Below are positions 25,487 through 36,000 of a stretch of DNA of 59,058 bases, in pieces. The translations under genes were made by a program, and so were the position numbers. Position 1 is the first letter of the stretch. Each line of letters starts with the position of its first letter. Source of the stretch: an uncultured Paraprevotella sp. (GTDB taxonomy: Bacteria; Bacteroidota; Bacteroidia; Bacteroidales; Bacteroidaceae); contig CAMWUI010000016.1 in NCBI GenBank assembly GCA_947177395.1, forward strand, positions 1-59,058, written 5' to 3'. The notes below the pieces were generated by a model. It did no database searches and had not been told where the DNA came from. It was given only the letters and a program-made list of their open reading frames with translations.

Positions 25487-28081
25487 TTACTGTTGTTTGG
25501 GTTCGGCAAACTGATCGGTCGCATAGAACAGCGGTTTGTCAATCAGATGAATCACCGCATACGAAGACGTGTAAATGTTGGTCGCTCTCGTTTTGTCCCT
25601 ATGATTGAACACATATTCGCGGGCCAGTTTGTTGGAGTGGTCGCCGTCAGTCAGCACCCGACGGACATTGTTGCAATTGTCGCGCACGGTGAATCCCGTA
25701 GCATCGTTCGTTACCGTAGCGCGTACAAAACGTCCGTTAGTACCCAGGTAAGAAGACTCGTAGATTCCTTTCGTCACCGTCTCGCCTCCAATATAGAGTG
25801 CATTGTCATAAATATGGTAACGCAGGAAACTCTCGATGATATTCGTCAGCGAATCCACCTGCTGCTTCCGGTCCGCATCAAGCAATTCTTCGTTTTCACG
25901 GATTTCATCCACCCGGTCCCACGTCGGCAGTTTGCCGCTGTCGATAAGCTCGCGCACGGACTCGTTCGTAGGCACATACAACGTATAGTGGTAATTACTG
26001 AAGATGGTGATACCCTTGTCCACAGTAGCACGGTTGTCCACCAAAGCCGACATCAGATTGTCACTGCCATCGAGCAAGGTGAAGAACTCCTTATAAGCCT
26101 CGTCCTCCGACAATATCTTGTAGACGGACCGGGGTGTCGTCATCAGGGGCTCCCCGTCGATGATATAAGAAATACCGTTACCCGTCTGTGACATATCGAA
26201 AATGTCATTCGGATTCACGAATACGGAAGTACCGCGGTCGTTCTGCCACGTACCCTGCAATCTCAGGTCCTCCGTACCGTAGCCGGACACACGCACCACG
26301 CCGCCGCTTTTCGTACGGTAATACTCCTGTTGCGCGTTAAACTGCCCCAGCACAAGATGGTTGTCCAGAATGTCCTGCAGACGATTCTTCACAACAGAGT
26401 CCTGCGGTTCCTCACGAGCCGGTTTGTAGTCCCCCAGCTCACCCGTCTCCGGATTGTAGGAACGCACGTGCGCTTTCACCTTCTGCCCTGTGTTGCTGGC
26501 ACGGCCGTCGATATAAAACTCATACACCAGAGGCGAACCTTTGGCCACCGACACCGGGTCCACATAACTCGTGAGGGCTGTGTTTGTTGGAATAACAAAG
26601 CTATACTTGTCCTCCACCTTGTCAAACGACATCTGGTTAAGGAATTCCTTCATTTTCAAAATGCTGATAGCCTCGTTGATGATACCCATGCGGTCAGTGT
26701 TCAACAGAGCCGGATAGGTCACCGAACGATAGTCCGGCACAGAGAACACCTTGTTCACCTGATACACCACGCCATTGCATCCCAAGAAGCAACTATCCAC
26801 ATCGGCCGCCTCGATGCCCATGTTCTCCTGCGCCGTATTGACCACGGAACCGAACTTGCTGGGCACGGAAGCTATGAATGAAGAAATCATCATGTTGTTG
26901 ATCAAGGCCACCACGATGGAATCACTTACTTCGTCCCATGACCCGAACTTCTCCTGCAGGGAGCGTCCTTCGCCGTTCCAAAAGTTATCGAGTGCCTCAT
27001 CCGTAGGCGCCAAGATTACACCTGCATCGTGTGACATCGTGTAGCCGCCCGAGTTGCTATATATATAGGTATTGTTTCCCGGATCGAAAGACAACTGTGC
27101 CGTAGCCTTGTTACCGTAATCGTCCACGCTGAGTTGTGAATTGTCATTCTCATAATAAAAATAACGCTTCACATAGACATCCTCGTCGCCGCCCGTATTC
27201 TGTTTCCACTGGGCTGTCATGCTCGCGCTACGCTGCGGAAAAGAGAAACGCTCCAGCAGTCGGCTGAACTGCGAGAACTGCGGCTTCTTCCGGATGATTT
27301 CAGCCATGTTGTCAAGAGGCTGTACCACCTCGTTGACAAACTGCACGTATCCGTTCTGACACGTTTTATCCTTTTCTCCCACCAGACTTCCGTTCACATA
27401 AGCCTGAGTGATATCATTGGTCTGCCCGTTGGTCAGTTTATAGAAATCCTCTTTCGTAATATTGTTCGCCGTCATGAACTTCGGCAGGAAATGCACCATC
27501 GGCGCCGCCGTATTATTCTTCATGAGCAACATCGGATGCTGCTCGTCTGGAAATTCCTCACGGGCCGCACTCCAATAAATATTGTCCGGCATGTCCTTGG
27601 CCCACACGCGCGGAACGGAGTCAAACACCGACAGCGACGTCATACGCCGCATACACTTTCCTTCTCCCGGCGGATTGCCACTCACACTCGACAGAAGCTC
27701 TATCAAATAGGCATTGTTCACCATCGACGTGTTGAACAGAAGTTTCTTCTGAGCCTCCGACAGGTCTTCGTAACGCTTCACACCCCAGTCGTTCTTCCTG
27801 AAAAACCGGTTGTAAGCCTCGTCGTCCGCAGCAAAAAGTGTCTTGCTACCCGTCCGCTGAAGCACGGAAGCGTAGTTCAAAGCCGGGTCATTAATGAGCC
27901 GTAAAGTCATCTGGTAATTTCCCCTTGCCTGCAACTCGTCGTAAATGCTACTCCCCAACCAAGAAGGCATTCCGGTCAGCAATTCATCCTCACACGAGGT
28001 CAACGCCGTACCGGCCAACAAGACAGCACAAGCAGGAAGGACCAAACGACTCAGTCGTCTTTCCAAAAAACTGCTTTTCAT
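25487..28081 (-). CDS. Large multi-FAS1 lipoprotein, first gene of the operon
   Basis: An 864-residue lipoprotein with lipobox ALTSC (Cys30) and the acidic export-type start EDELLTG. Three or four FAS1-like modules can be traced: about 40-225 (SKTLFAADDEAYNRFF), 335-450 (AGVILAPTDEALDNFW, GCNGVVYQVNKVF), 455-640 (YSFVIPTNTALTSYV) and 680-860 (YTLYVPTNESVRELI, ending YAVIHLIDKPLFY). Multi-FAS1 proteins often act as extended adhesins. Translation starts 433 nt after the stop of the MFS gene, so the operon promoter should lie in that gap. Exact module borders are uncertain. Confidence 0.9.
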   Translation of the reverse strand: MKSSFLERRLSRLVLPACAVLLAGTALTSCEDELLTGMPSWLGSSIYDELQARGNYQMTLRLINDPALNYASVLQRTGSKTLFAADDEAYNRFFRKNDWGVKRYEDLSEAQKKLLFNTSMVNNAYLIELLSSVSGNPPGEGKCMRRMTSLSVFDSVPRVWAKDMPDNIYWSAAREEFPDEQHPMLLMKNNTAAPMVHFLPKFMTANNITKEDFYKLTNGQTNDITQAYVNGSLVGEKDKTCQNGYVQFVNEVVQPLDNMAEIIRKKPQFSQFSRLLERFSFPQRSASMTAQWKQNTGGDEDVYVKRYFYYENDNSQLSVDDYGNKATAQLSFDPGNNTYIYSNSGGYTMSHDAGVILAPTDEALDNFWNGEGRSLQEKFGSWDEVSDSIVVALINNMMISSFIASVPSKFGSVVNTAQENMGIEAADVDSCFLGCNGVVYQVNKVFSVPDYRSVTYPALLNTDRMGIINEAISILKMKEFLNQMSFDKVEDKYSFVIPTNTALTSYVDPVSVAKGSPLVYEFYIDGRASNTGQKVKAHVRSYNPETGELGDYKPAREEPQDSVVKNRLQDILDNHLVLGQFNAQQEYYRTKSGGVVRVSGYGTEDLRLQGTWQNDRGTSVFVNPNDIFDMSQTGNGISYIIDGEPLMTTPRSVYKILSEDEAYKEFFTLLDGSDNLMSALVDNRATVDKGITIFSNYHYTLYVPTNESVRELIDSGKLPTWDRVDEIRENEELLDADRKQQVDSLTNIIESFLRYHIYDNALYIGGETVTKGIYESSYLGTNGRFVRATVTNDATGFTVRDNCNNVRRVLTDGDHSNKLAREYVFNHRDKTRATNIYTSSYAVIHLIDKPLFYATDQFAEPKQQ

Positions 28082-28318
28082 GTTTATTGAATTAATTAAA
28101 TTTAAATTATCGTCTATGTTTTATTTTATTTGGATGGATAAAATTATAACTTTTCCGTCGTTGAAGATTAAAAATAACTTAACTTTAACATAAATCTATG
28201 CTTTAGAACATAAAATATCATCCGGACAACTGACGAGACAGTCGCATCATAATACTCCTGTTCATCCCACAACTGTATTCGTGACAGGATGAAAACAACT
28301 GTCCCGATGTTGTCCCGT
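28082..28318 (-). other. AT-rich leader region of the FAS1/SusCD operon
   Basis: No gene is visible. The 150 nt nearest the start codon are strikingly AT-rich compared with the flanking genes. No exact TAnnTTTG element was found on the minus strand, so the operon promoter is either a divergent one, controlled by an unlinked regulator, or lies further upstream in the repeat region. Confidence 0.5.
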
Positions 28319-28460
28319 AAGCACTCCACTACCCTAAGTGGACAGCACTCCAATAGGGGAAGTGAACAGCACTTCACTGGGGGTAGTGGAGTGCTGTTCA
28401 CTGGGGTAAATGAACCGTTGTCCACTTGCCAAGCCGTAAACTGTCCACTCAGGAATGTAG
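28319..28460. repeat. Second array of the 24-nt repeat family, with inverted units
   Basis: Direct units begin at 28336 and 28360. The unit at 28384-28407 is inverted and is the reverse complement of the consensus unit at 11193. Degenerate units continue to about 28460. The direct and inverted units form an 18-bp stem (28361-28378 with 28385-28402, one mismatch) with a 6-nt loop. There is no T-run, so it is not a standard terminator. The array sits between the MFS stop and the operon start. Confidence 0.85.
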
Positions 28461-28514
28461 TCAATTTGTCCAATATTATACGTCAAGGAGTGCCGAAGGA
28501 CAGAGGGGAGAGTT

Positions 28515-29690
28515 TTACGAATTCTTTTCTTTCCAGCAAGCCTTGTCAAGCCATCGATGGACAAACAACAGATATACAATCAATGACAACAACAATAGCA
28601 GACAAGACAGCACCGGATTCCCCTGACCGGGCAGCCCTGACATGGGCATAAATCCGACCGATACCCCCAGAACAAGGCCGGACTCCCAGGCTATCAGATA
28701 AGTAGTCTGAGCCGTACCGCGCTCACAATGCCTGGACACGCGCACAAAGAACAGCAGGTAACGGCTGCTCACGTGCCCCAGCCCCCAGGCAAACAGCAGG
28801 GAGACAAGCGACATCGGCCAAATTGGAAAAGAAAACAGAAAAACACACAAAACAACAGCAGATATCATGAGCATCATGCCGAAAAGTATTTCCCGGCGGA
28901 CATCACGCCCCGCCCACAACATACGGTGCACCGAGAGGGAACAAAAAAAGCCCAAGGCCATCATAGCATACCACTCGGGACGCGCACACAGCGAAACCAT
29001 CAGGCCGGCGGCCAATGTCACCGGCAGAAGGCCGGCAAACAGCCGGAAAGCCCGCGGCATCCAAAAGCGGTCGAGAGAAACGACCGGCGGTTCCAGCGGG
29101 GCACGAAAAGGGACGTCCACCGACTGGAGCAACAGGAAAGCCACACTGCCGCATGCCAGTGAAAACACCGGCAACCAGAAGTATCCCGCCTGATCCGCTA
29201 CCAGCAACCCCACCACAGGCCCCAGAGCCAAAGCCAGCCGCGTGAACCAATAATAAATATGTGAAGTCAGCGTACGGCAGTCAGCTGGCGAGAGATCCAC
29301 CAACAACGTGCTACCGGCAGATATCTGAAACAATCCCACCGCCGCTCCCAGCAACAAGCCACAGAAAGGCATCAGGGAGGGAGGGAACAACCAGAACAGA
29401 CACACTTGCATAGCTACGAGCAACAACAAAGCCCTGCGGCACATCCCCTTGCGCTTAAAGACATCGAGCCAGTAGTTGCAAAACGGTCCTGGCAGCAAAA
29501 GCCCCGCCACGTAAGCCAAGCCGAAAAACAAAAAACAGACACTCCCCCCCGATCCATCGGGAGAAAGTATCCGTGAAATAAAAGGGAACATCATGTAGAG
29601 AGCCATTCCCACAAGAAGGTTCATCACACAGATGCGCCAGCAATTCAAGCGCCATTCCCGTTTTCTTCCGGCCATCAGCTGCATCTGCAT
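28515..29690 (-). CDS. Major facilitator superfamily transporter
   Basis: A 391-residue inner-membrane protein with about 12 hydrophobic segments and the basic cytoplasmic loops expected of MFS carriers. Length and the two six-helix halves fit the family. No substrate motif was recognised. It lies 12 nt after panB on the same strand and is probably co-transcribed with it, but a role in pantothenate transport is only a guess from context. The start is ambiguous among the first, third and sixth codons (all Met). Confidence 0.85.
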   Translation of the reverse strand: MQMQLMAGRKREWRLNCWRICVMNLLVGMALYMMFPFISRILSPDGSGGSVCFLFFGLAYVAGLLLPGPFCNYWLDVFKRKGMCRRALLLLVAMQVCLFWLFPPSLMPFCGLLLGAAVGLFQISAGSTLLVDLSPADCRTLTSHIYYWFTRLALALGPVVGLLVADQAGYFWLPVFSLACGSVAFLLLQSVDVPFRAPLEPPVVSLDRFWMPRAFRLFAGLLPVTLAAGLMVSLCARPEWYAMMALGFFCSLSVHRMLWAGRDVRREILFGMMLMISAVVLCVFLFSFPIWPMSLVSLLFAWGLGHVSSRYLLFFVRVSRHCERGTAQTTYLIAWESGLVLGVSVGFMPMSGLPGQGNPVLSCLLLLLSLIVYLLFVHRWLDKACWKEKNS

Positions 29691-29702
29691 CCCCTTGCTT
29701 AC

Positions 29703-30524
29703 TTAATATTGCTCGTCCGTATTGGGGAAATCCTGAGATTTCACGTCATTGACATACTGCCCAATAGCATCCGTCATCACGGTATGCAGGTCGGCATAAC
29801 GACGCAGGAACTTGGGCGAGAAGCCTTTCGACATGCCCAGCATATCGTCCACGACCAAAACCTGTCCGTCCACTCCGCCGCCCGCACCGATACCAATGAC
29901 GGGAATCGTCAGTTCCGAAGCCACCCGTGCGGCCAATCCTGCGGGAATCTTCTCCAGCACAAGACCGAAACAGCCTGCTTCCTCCAGCGCGTGAGCATCC
30001 TCGATCAGTTTGTTGGCCTCAGCCTCCTCGCGGGCACGCACGGCATACGTGCCGAATTTGTTAATGCTCTGGGGAGTCAGTCCCAAATGTCCCATAATGG
30101 GTATGCCCGCAGCCAAGATAGTCTTCACCGTGTCGATGATTTCCACACCGCCCTCCAGTTTCAGGGCATCGCATCCGCTCTCCTTCATAATGCGGATGGC
30201 GTTGGAAACACCTTCCGTGGCGTTCACCTGATAAGATCCGAAAGGCATATCGCACACGACGAGCGCACGTTTCACGCCCCGCACCACCGAAGTGGCATGG
30301 TAAATCATCTGATCCAGCGTCATAGGCAACGTGGTCACATTGCCGGCCATGACATTGGAAGCCGAGTCGCCTATCAGTACTGCATCCACCCCGGCCCCAT
30401 CCACAATCTGAGCCATCGTATAATCGTATGCCGTGAGCATGGCAATCTTTTTGCCTTGCCGTTTCATTTCTATCAACCGATGTGTCGTCACCTTGCGGGT
30501 GTCGTCTACTAAATATCCAGCCAT
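29703..30524 (-). CDS. panB: 3-methyl-2-oxobutanoate hydroxymethyltransferase
   Basis: A 273-residue PanB that transfers a hydroxymethyl group from methylene-tetrahydrofolate to 2-oxoisovalerate, giving ketopantoate, the first step of pantothenate and CoA synthesis. Family motifs are [44 protein letters not shown] and GHLGLTPQS, including the metal-binding Asp of GDS. The C-terminal [18 protein letters not shown] is also typical. Length is standard. The next gene downstream is the MFS transporter; other pantothenate genes are not in this window. Confidence 0.97.
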   Translation of the reverse strand: MAGYLVDDTRKVTTHRLIEMKRQGKKIAMLTAYDYTMAQIVDGAGVDAVLIGDSASNVMAGNVTTLPMTLDQMIYHATSVVRGVKRALVVCDMPFGSYQVNATEGVSNAIRIMKESGCDALKLEGGVEIIDTVKTILAAGIPIMGHLGLTPQSINKFGTYAVRAREEAEANKLIEDAHALEEAGCFGLVLEKIPAGLAARVASELTIPVIGIGAGGGVDGQVLVVDDMLGMSKGFSPKFLRRYADLHTVMTDAIGQYVNDVKSQDFPNTDEQY

Positions 30525-30549
30525 TATTCTGTATTTTTTAAATTCGGCG

Positions 30550-30557
30550 CAAAATTA
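30550..30557 (-). promoter_or_regulatory. panB -7 element, TAATTTTG
   Basis: Lies 26 nt before the panB ATG and overlaps the intergenic side of the HAD gene end. No good -33 element is seen. Confidence 0.45.
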
Positions 30558-30559
30558 CA

Positions 30560-31210
30560 TTATTTTTCAGACCCGAGGAGCAATTCGCGCATATTTTCTA
30601 CCGTGAAGTCCGTAAAATCGGGAATCACACGCCGGCAGAAAGGTGCAATGGCGTCGACCGGATTGGTTGTAGACAACCCCACGACACACATCCCGGCCCG
30701 GCGACCGGACTCGATGCCGTGGAAAGAGTCCTCGAAAACGACGCACCGGACGGGAGGCACTCCAGCCATGGCGGCTCCCCGGAGATAACAGTCGGGAGCA
30801 GGCTTCGAAACGGCAAAATCCTCGGCCGTCAGGATGCGGTCGAACTTCTCCCGAAAACCAGGACAGGCGGCATAGACGCGCTTCATCTTCTCACGGTTGG
30901 AACTGGTGACCACAGCCCTAAAGACACCTTCCGCCTTCAGAGCGTCCAGAAAACGTTCCACGCCGAGAACATAGTCAAAGTGCATGCTGCGCTCAAACGC
31001 GTCCAGCCGCGCCGTGATATCGCGCTGCGTCCCATCCTCGCCGGCAAACCAACCGTCGTATATCTGCGTGAGGGTCTGCCCCTTTATCTTCAACTCAAAA
31101 CCGGGAATATCCGGACGGAACTCCCGTCCTATCATACCCCAGAAGTCGCCATACTGGCTCTCCGTATCAAAAACGACCCCATCCAGATCGAACAAGGCCG
31201 CCATCTCCAT
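30560..31210 (-). CDS. HAD-superfamily hydrolase, beta-phosphoglucomutase-like
   Basis: A 216-residue HAD phosphatase or phosphomutase. Motif I is FDLDGVVFDTE near the N-terminus (nucleophile and acid Asp pair). Motif II is VTSSNR, motif III the lysine of ...AVSKPAPDCYL, and motif IV CVVFEDSFHGIESGRRAGM. The helical cap lies between motifs I and II. The substrate is probably a sugar phosphate, but this cannot be fixed. The frame is open up to 31309; a start at 31210 (MEMAALFDLDG) or 31225 is required because the -7 element TACCTTTG sits at 31261-31254. Confidence 0.9.
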   Translation of the reverse strand: MEMAALFDLDGVVFDTESQYGDFWGMIGREFRPDIPGFELKIKGQTLTQIYDGWFAGEDGTQRDITARLDAFERSMHFDYVLGVERFLDALKAEGVFRAVVTSSNREKMKRVYAACPGFREKFDRILTAEDFAVSKPAPDCYLRGAAMAGVPPVRCVVFEDSFHGIESGRRAGMCVVGLSTTNPVDAIAPFCRRVIPDFTDFTVENMRELLLGSEK

Positions 31211-31253
31211 TCCGCTGTCTTGCATACAATATTCTATTGTCGGTAAAACCGCG

Positions 31254-31261
31254 CAAAGGTA
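31254..31261 (-). promoter_or_regulatory. -7 element of the HAD gene, TACCTTTG
   Basis: Consensus TAnnTTTG on the minus strand, about 45 nt before the chosen start. It rules out starts to its right. Confidence 0.55.
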
Positions 31262-31323
31262 GTAAAAATGCCCCGGAGCGGAAAAAAGGAAAACCTTTTT
31301 CCCTTGCATTGGGGCTTTTTAAT

Positions 31324-31331
31324 TATATTTG
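31324..31331 (+). promoter_or_regulatory. -7 element of the acyl-CoA synthetase-addAB operon, TATATTTG
   Basis: Matches TAnnTTTG, 31 nt before the ATG at 31363. A TTG at 31304-31306 has only 17 nt spacing. Confidence 0.55.
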
Positions 31332-31362
31332 TGCAAATAAATATTCAAGACTGAAACACGAA

Positions 31363-33027
31363 ATGACGAAGATAGGACTGATTGAACTTCTGGAAGAGAG
31401 CATCATTCAAAACTGGGACCGAAAAGCACTCACTGATTTCCAAGGCGAAACTCTCCAATACAAAGACGTTGCAAGAAAAATAGAAAAGATACACCTCGTG
31501 ATGGAAGCCGCCGGCGTCCGTCCGGGCGACCGTATAGCCCTCTGTGGACGGAACAGTGGCAACTGGTGCGTGGCTTTCCTCGCCACTATCACCTACGGAG
31601 CTGTCATCGTCCCCATCCTACACGAATTCAAACCGGACAACATACACAACATCGTGAACCACTGTGAGGCACGCCTGTTGTTCGTGGGCGACCAGGTATG
31701 GGAGAATCTGAACGAAGACCGCATGCCCGCACTGGAAGGCATCGTCAGCGTGAAGGATTTCGAACTGCTGACCAGCCGGTCGGACAAACTGACTTACTCC
31801 CGCGAGCATCTGAACGAATTGTTCGGCCGTAAGTTCCCTTGCATCTTCTCGTCCGAACACGTGCGCTACCGGCGGGAAGAATCGCCCGAGAGTCTCGTGG
31901 TCATCAACTACACCTCCGGCACGACGGGCTTTTCGAAAGGTGTCATGCTCCCGGCCCGCAGTTTGTTGTCCAACATCCTGTTCTGCCGCGACACCATCGG
32001 CATCCGCCCGGGCGACAACATCGTGTCCATGCTGCCCATGGGACATGTGTTCGGACTGGTGTACGACTTCCTCTACGGCATCACCCACGGTGCCCATCTG
32101 CATTTCCTCACACGCATGCCGTCGCCGAAAATCATCATGACCACCGTGGCCCGCATCCATCCCCGCGTCATTTCCTGCGTGCCGCTGGTAGTGGAGAAAA
32201 TATTCAAGAAGGAAGTGTTGCCGCGCATCGACAACAAACTGGGCAAACTTCTCCTGCGCGTCCCGTTCATCAACGACATATTAAAGGAACGCGCGCGCGA
32301 GGAAAGCATGAAACTCTTCGGCGGAAACATCTCGGAAATAATCATCGGCGGGGCACCTTTCAACGCCGAAGTGGAAGCTTTCCTCAAGAAAATCAACTTC
32401 CCCTACTCCATCGCTTATGGAATGACGGAATGCGGACCCATCATCTGTCACAGTCCCTGGCACGAGACGCAATACACATCGTGCGGGCGGGCGGCCCACC
32501 GCATGGAATTACGGGTGGACAGCAGCGACCCGGCCCGCATACCGGGCGAACTGATGTGCCGGGGCATGAACACCATGCTGGGATATTACAAAAACAAGGA
32601 GGCCACGGCCGCCGTGCTCGACAGCGACGGATGGATACACACGGGCGACATGGCCGTCATCAGCGACGAGGGCGACGTATTCATCAAAGGACGATGCAAG
32701 AACATGCTGCTGAGCGCCAGCGGACAAAACATCTATCCGGAGGAAATCGAGGCAAAACTGAATAACATGCCTTTCGTGAACGAATCGCTCATCATCATGA
32801 ACCGGGACAAACTCGTGGCGCTGGTATATCCGGACATAGACGAAGCGCTGAAGAACGGTTACGACGAGGCAAAACTGACGGAACTGCTGGACCAGAGCCG
32901 GCAGGAACTGAACAAGGAACTGCCCGCCTATTCGCAGATAACCCGTATCGTGTTCCGCAACGAGGAATTCGAGAAAACCGCCAAAAAGAGCATCAAGCGC
33001 TACCTCTACCAGAATACCGACAACTGA
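31363..33027 (+). CDS. Long-chain acyl-CoA synthetase (AMP-forming)
   Basis: A 554-residue member of the adenylate-forming family, which activates a fatty acid with ATP and joins it to CoA. The P-loop-like motif is YTSGTTGFSKGVML (about 180-195). The A5-type motif is YGMTECGPI, and later come GWIHTGDMAVI and the hinge/lysine region KGRCKNMLLSASGQNIYPEEIE. The C-terminal KTAKKSIKRYLY carries the catalytic lysine. Chain-length preference is unknown. The frame extends 42 codons upstream, but MTKIGLIELLEESI follows the promoter. It ends 10 nt before addA. Confidence 0.93.
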   Translation: MTKIGLIELLEESIIQNWDRKALTDFQGETLQYKDVARKIEKIHLVMEAAGVRPGDRIALCGRNSGNWCVAFLATITYGAVIVPILHEFKPDNIHNIVNHCEARLLFVGDQVWENLNEDRMPALEGIVSVKDFELLTSRSDKLTYSREHLNELFGRKFPCIFSSEHVRYRREESPESLVVINYTSGTTGFSKGVMLPARSLLSNILFCRDTIGIRPGDNIVSMLPMGHVFGLVYDFLYGITHGAHLHFLTRMPSPKIIMTTVARIHPRVISCVPLVVEKIFKKEVLPRIDNKLGKLLLRVPFINDILKERAREESMKLFGGNISEIIIGGAPFNAEVEAFLKKINFPYSIAYGMTECGPIICHSPWHETQYTSCGRAAHRMELRVDSSDPARIPGELMCRGMNTMLGYYKNKEATAAVLDSDGWIHTGDMAVISDEGDVFIKGRCKNMLLSASGQNIYPEEIEAKLNNMPFVNESLIIMNRDKLVALVYPDIDEALKNGYDEAKLTELLDQSRQELNKELPAYSQITRIVFRNEEFEKTAKKSIKRYLYQNTDN

Positions 33028-33037
33028 CCACAATCCC

Positions 33038-36000
33038 ATGTCCATGTCCTCCCGACTCACTGTCTACAAAGCATCCGCCGGCTCCGGCAAGACTTTCACG
33101 CTGGCCGTGCAGTACATCAAACTTCTCGTGGGCGCGCAGAATCCCGGTACATTCCGGCACATCCTTGCTGTGACGTTCACAAACAAGGCGACTGCCGAGA
33201 TGAAAGAGCGTATCCTGCAACAGCTCTACGGACTGTGGAAAGGGTTGCCCTCGTCCGCCAGATACCTGAAGGAACTGAAAAAGGAACTGATACGCGATGG
33301 TTTGACGATGGACGACGGGGAAATCAGCCGCCGGGCAGGAGAGGCGCTGAAGGCCATCCTCCACGACTACAACCGCTTTCAGGTGGAAACCATCGACTCG
33401 TTTTTCCAAAAAGTGCTACAAAACTTAGCGCACGAACTGAGCCTGACGGCCAACCTGCAGGTCGACCTCAACGACCGCGAGGCATTGGGCGTGGCCGTGG
33501 ACCGCATCATGGAGCGCCTCCACATCGAGCCGCGCACATTAGGATGGATTACCGAATATGTGGAAGACAGATTGCAGGACAATGACAAATGGGACGTCAG
33601 CGGCGAACTGAAATCCTTTGCCTCGGAAATATTCAAACGACCTTACCTGCTCAACAGCGAACGGCTGGCCGCTCTCTTGGGAGACGACGGCTTTATGCGA
33701 CAACTGCGACAGACGCTGAAAGCCTTGCAGAACGACGCGAACGACCGCATACAGAGCGCCGCCGCCCACTTCCTCGAAGAATTAGAGGTGCGCGGACTGA
33801 CTTGTACGGACTTCAGCCGCGGCAGCACCTTGGGCAAATACATCGAGGCACTGGCCAGCGGAAAGCCAGATGCGGAGTTCAAGGACACGCTGCGGAAATA
33901 CGTTGAAGACCCGATGAACATGCTCGTGAAGGCCAAACAGGCTTCGCCCGAATGGCGCGAAGCCGCTGGACACTTCAGCCGCCTGCTGGCCGAGGTGCGC
34001 CGCTTCCAGACGAAGGGAATGACGCAGTACAACAGTGCCGACCTGACTCGTAAATACCTGAATCCCCTGCGGCTGCTCAGCCTCATCAACGTAGAAGTGA
34101 CTGCACTGAACAACGAGACCAACCGCTTCCTGCTGGCCAAGACTCCCATCCTGCTCAACGAGCTGGTGGCGGACACCGACGCCCCGTTCATCTTTGAGAA
34201 GATGGGGGCCGACTTCCGTCACGTCATGATAGACGAGTTTCAGGACACATCGGTGATGCAATGGAGCAACTTCAAGAAACTGCTGGTAGAAAACATGGCC
34301 ACGGGACACAGCAACCTGATCGTGGGCGACGTGAAGCAGAGCATCTACCGCTGGCGCGGCGGCGACTGGCAACTGTTGGCCGGCATCGGTGAGGAAATGA
34401 AGGACAGCCACCCCGACATCCGCCACCTGAACTACAACTACCGTAGCGAACCGCGCATCATAGCCTTCAACAAAGCTTTCTTCCCGCAAGTAGCGGCGCT
34501 CCTCGACGGCCTCACGCCCGACACTCCGCCGCGGATAACCGAAGCCTATGCCGACGCGGGACAGAAATGCCCGGATGGCAAAGCCGACGGCGGTTTCGTC
34601 CGCCTCCGCTTCTACAAGAACAGCATGCGCGACGGCGATGACTGGGAGGAACGGATGCTCGCCGATTTGTGCGAACAAGTAGAGTCGCTCCACGCCGCCG
34701 GACTACCCTACTCACAGATGACCATCCTGCTACGCAAGAGGAGCTATGCCGAACCCATCATCAACTGCTTTTCCCGCCGGCTTCCCCATGTGCGGTTAGT
34801 TTCGGACGAAGCCTTCCTGCTCTCATCCTCGGCGGCCGTCAGCCTCATCAACGCCGCCCTGCGATGTCTGGCCGATCCGGACGACCCCATCCCCCGAGCC
34901 TACCTCGTCCTGCGCTACCGCTGCGACGTGCTCCGCGACAAAGCTGATCTCAACGACCTGTTGCTTCACCCCTCCGACAATCTGCTGCCCGCAGAGTTCG
35001 TCCGTCACGCTGACCGCCTGCGAGGCCTGCCCCTCTACGAACTGCAGGAGCGGCTCTACCGCCTCTTCTCGCTTGACCGTCTGACAGGACAGGACGCCTA
35101 CCTGCTCACCTACTTCGACAAAGTGACGGAATACGTGCAGTCCAACCCCTCCGACCTGAAAAGTTTCCTCGCCTACTGGGACGAGACACTCGCCATGCAA
35201 TCCGTTCCCGCCGGCGAAACCGACGGCATACGTCTGCTCACCATCCACAAATCCAAGGGACTGGAGTTCCACACCGTACTTCTCCCCTACTTCCACTGGG
35301 ACATCGAGAGTGAGCGGGCCGGCGGACCGAGTCAGCGCAACCTGCTGTGGTGCACCCCATCCGAAGCGCCCTACAACGCCCTGCCAGTTATCCCCGTCCC
35401 GCTTGAAAAACGCATGCAGGACTCCATCTTCCGACGCGACTATGAAGAAGAACATCTACAGATGCGTGTCGATGCGCTGAACATGATGTACGTGGCTTTC
35501 ACCCGCGCTGAAAAAAACCTTCTCATGTGGGGAAAGACACGGTTCCAGCTGACGGACAGCAGTCTGCTGAGCGACCTCGTCCACGCCGCCATGCCCCGCA
35601 ATCTGGAGGAGGCACATCTGACGACCGAAGAACTGGAACTGAAGAAAGGCCTCCTGCAGGAGATCGTCACCGGATTCGACTACGGCACGCCCGTGACCGC
35701 CTTCGGTCGCCACACCGGACAGGATGTACCGCAGAACCGCATGGCGCTGCAACCCGAATCCGTCGCCATCGGCATGACTTCCTACGAAAACCCGATGGAA
35801 TTCCGCCAGTCCAACCGCTCGGAACTTTTTATCCGACAGGCCGGAATAGACAAGGATGCACCCGTCGCAGATGACGGCAACGAATACGTACAGACGGGGC
35901 GCCTGTTGCACTACATATTCTCGACCATACACACCGTAGCTGATGTCGATCGCGTCCTCCTGCAGGTGGAGGCAGAAGGCCTCATCGGCGAACAGCGGCA

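Noticed and set aside
11530..28081. Polysaccharide utilization locus
   Set aside because: SusC and SusD are present, but no glycoside hydrolase, lyase, sulfatase or sensor-regulator was found in the operon, so a sugar-degrading role cannot be claimed.
28361..28402. Rho-independent terminator after the MFS gene
   Set aside because: The 18-bp stem is strong but has no T-run and is explained by a direct and an inverted copy of the 24-nt repeat.
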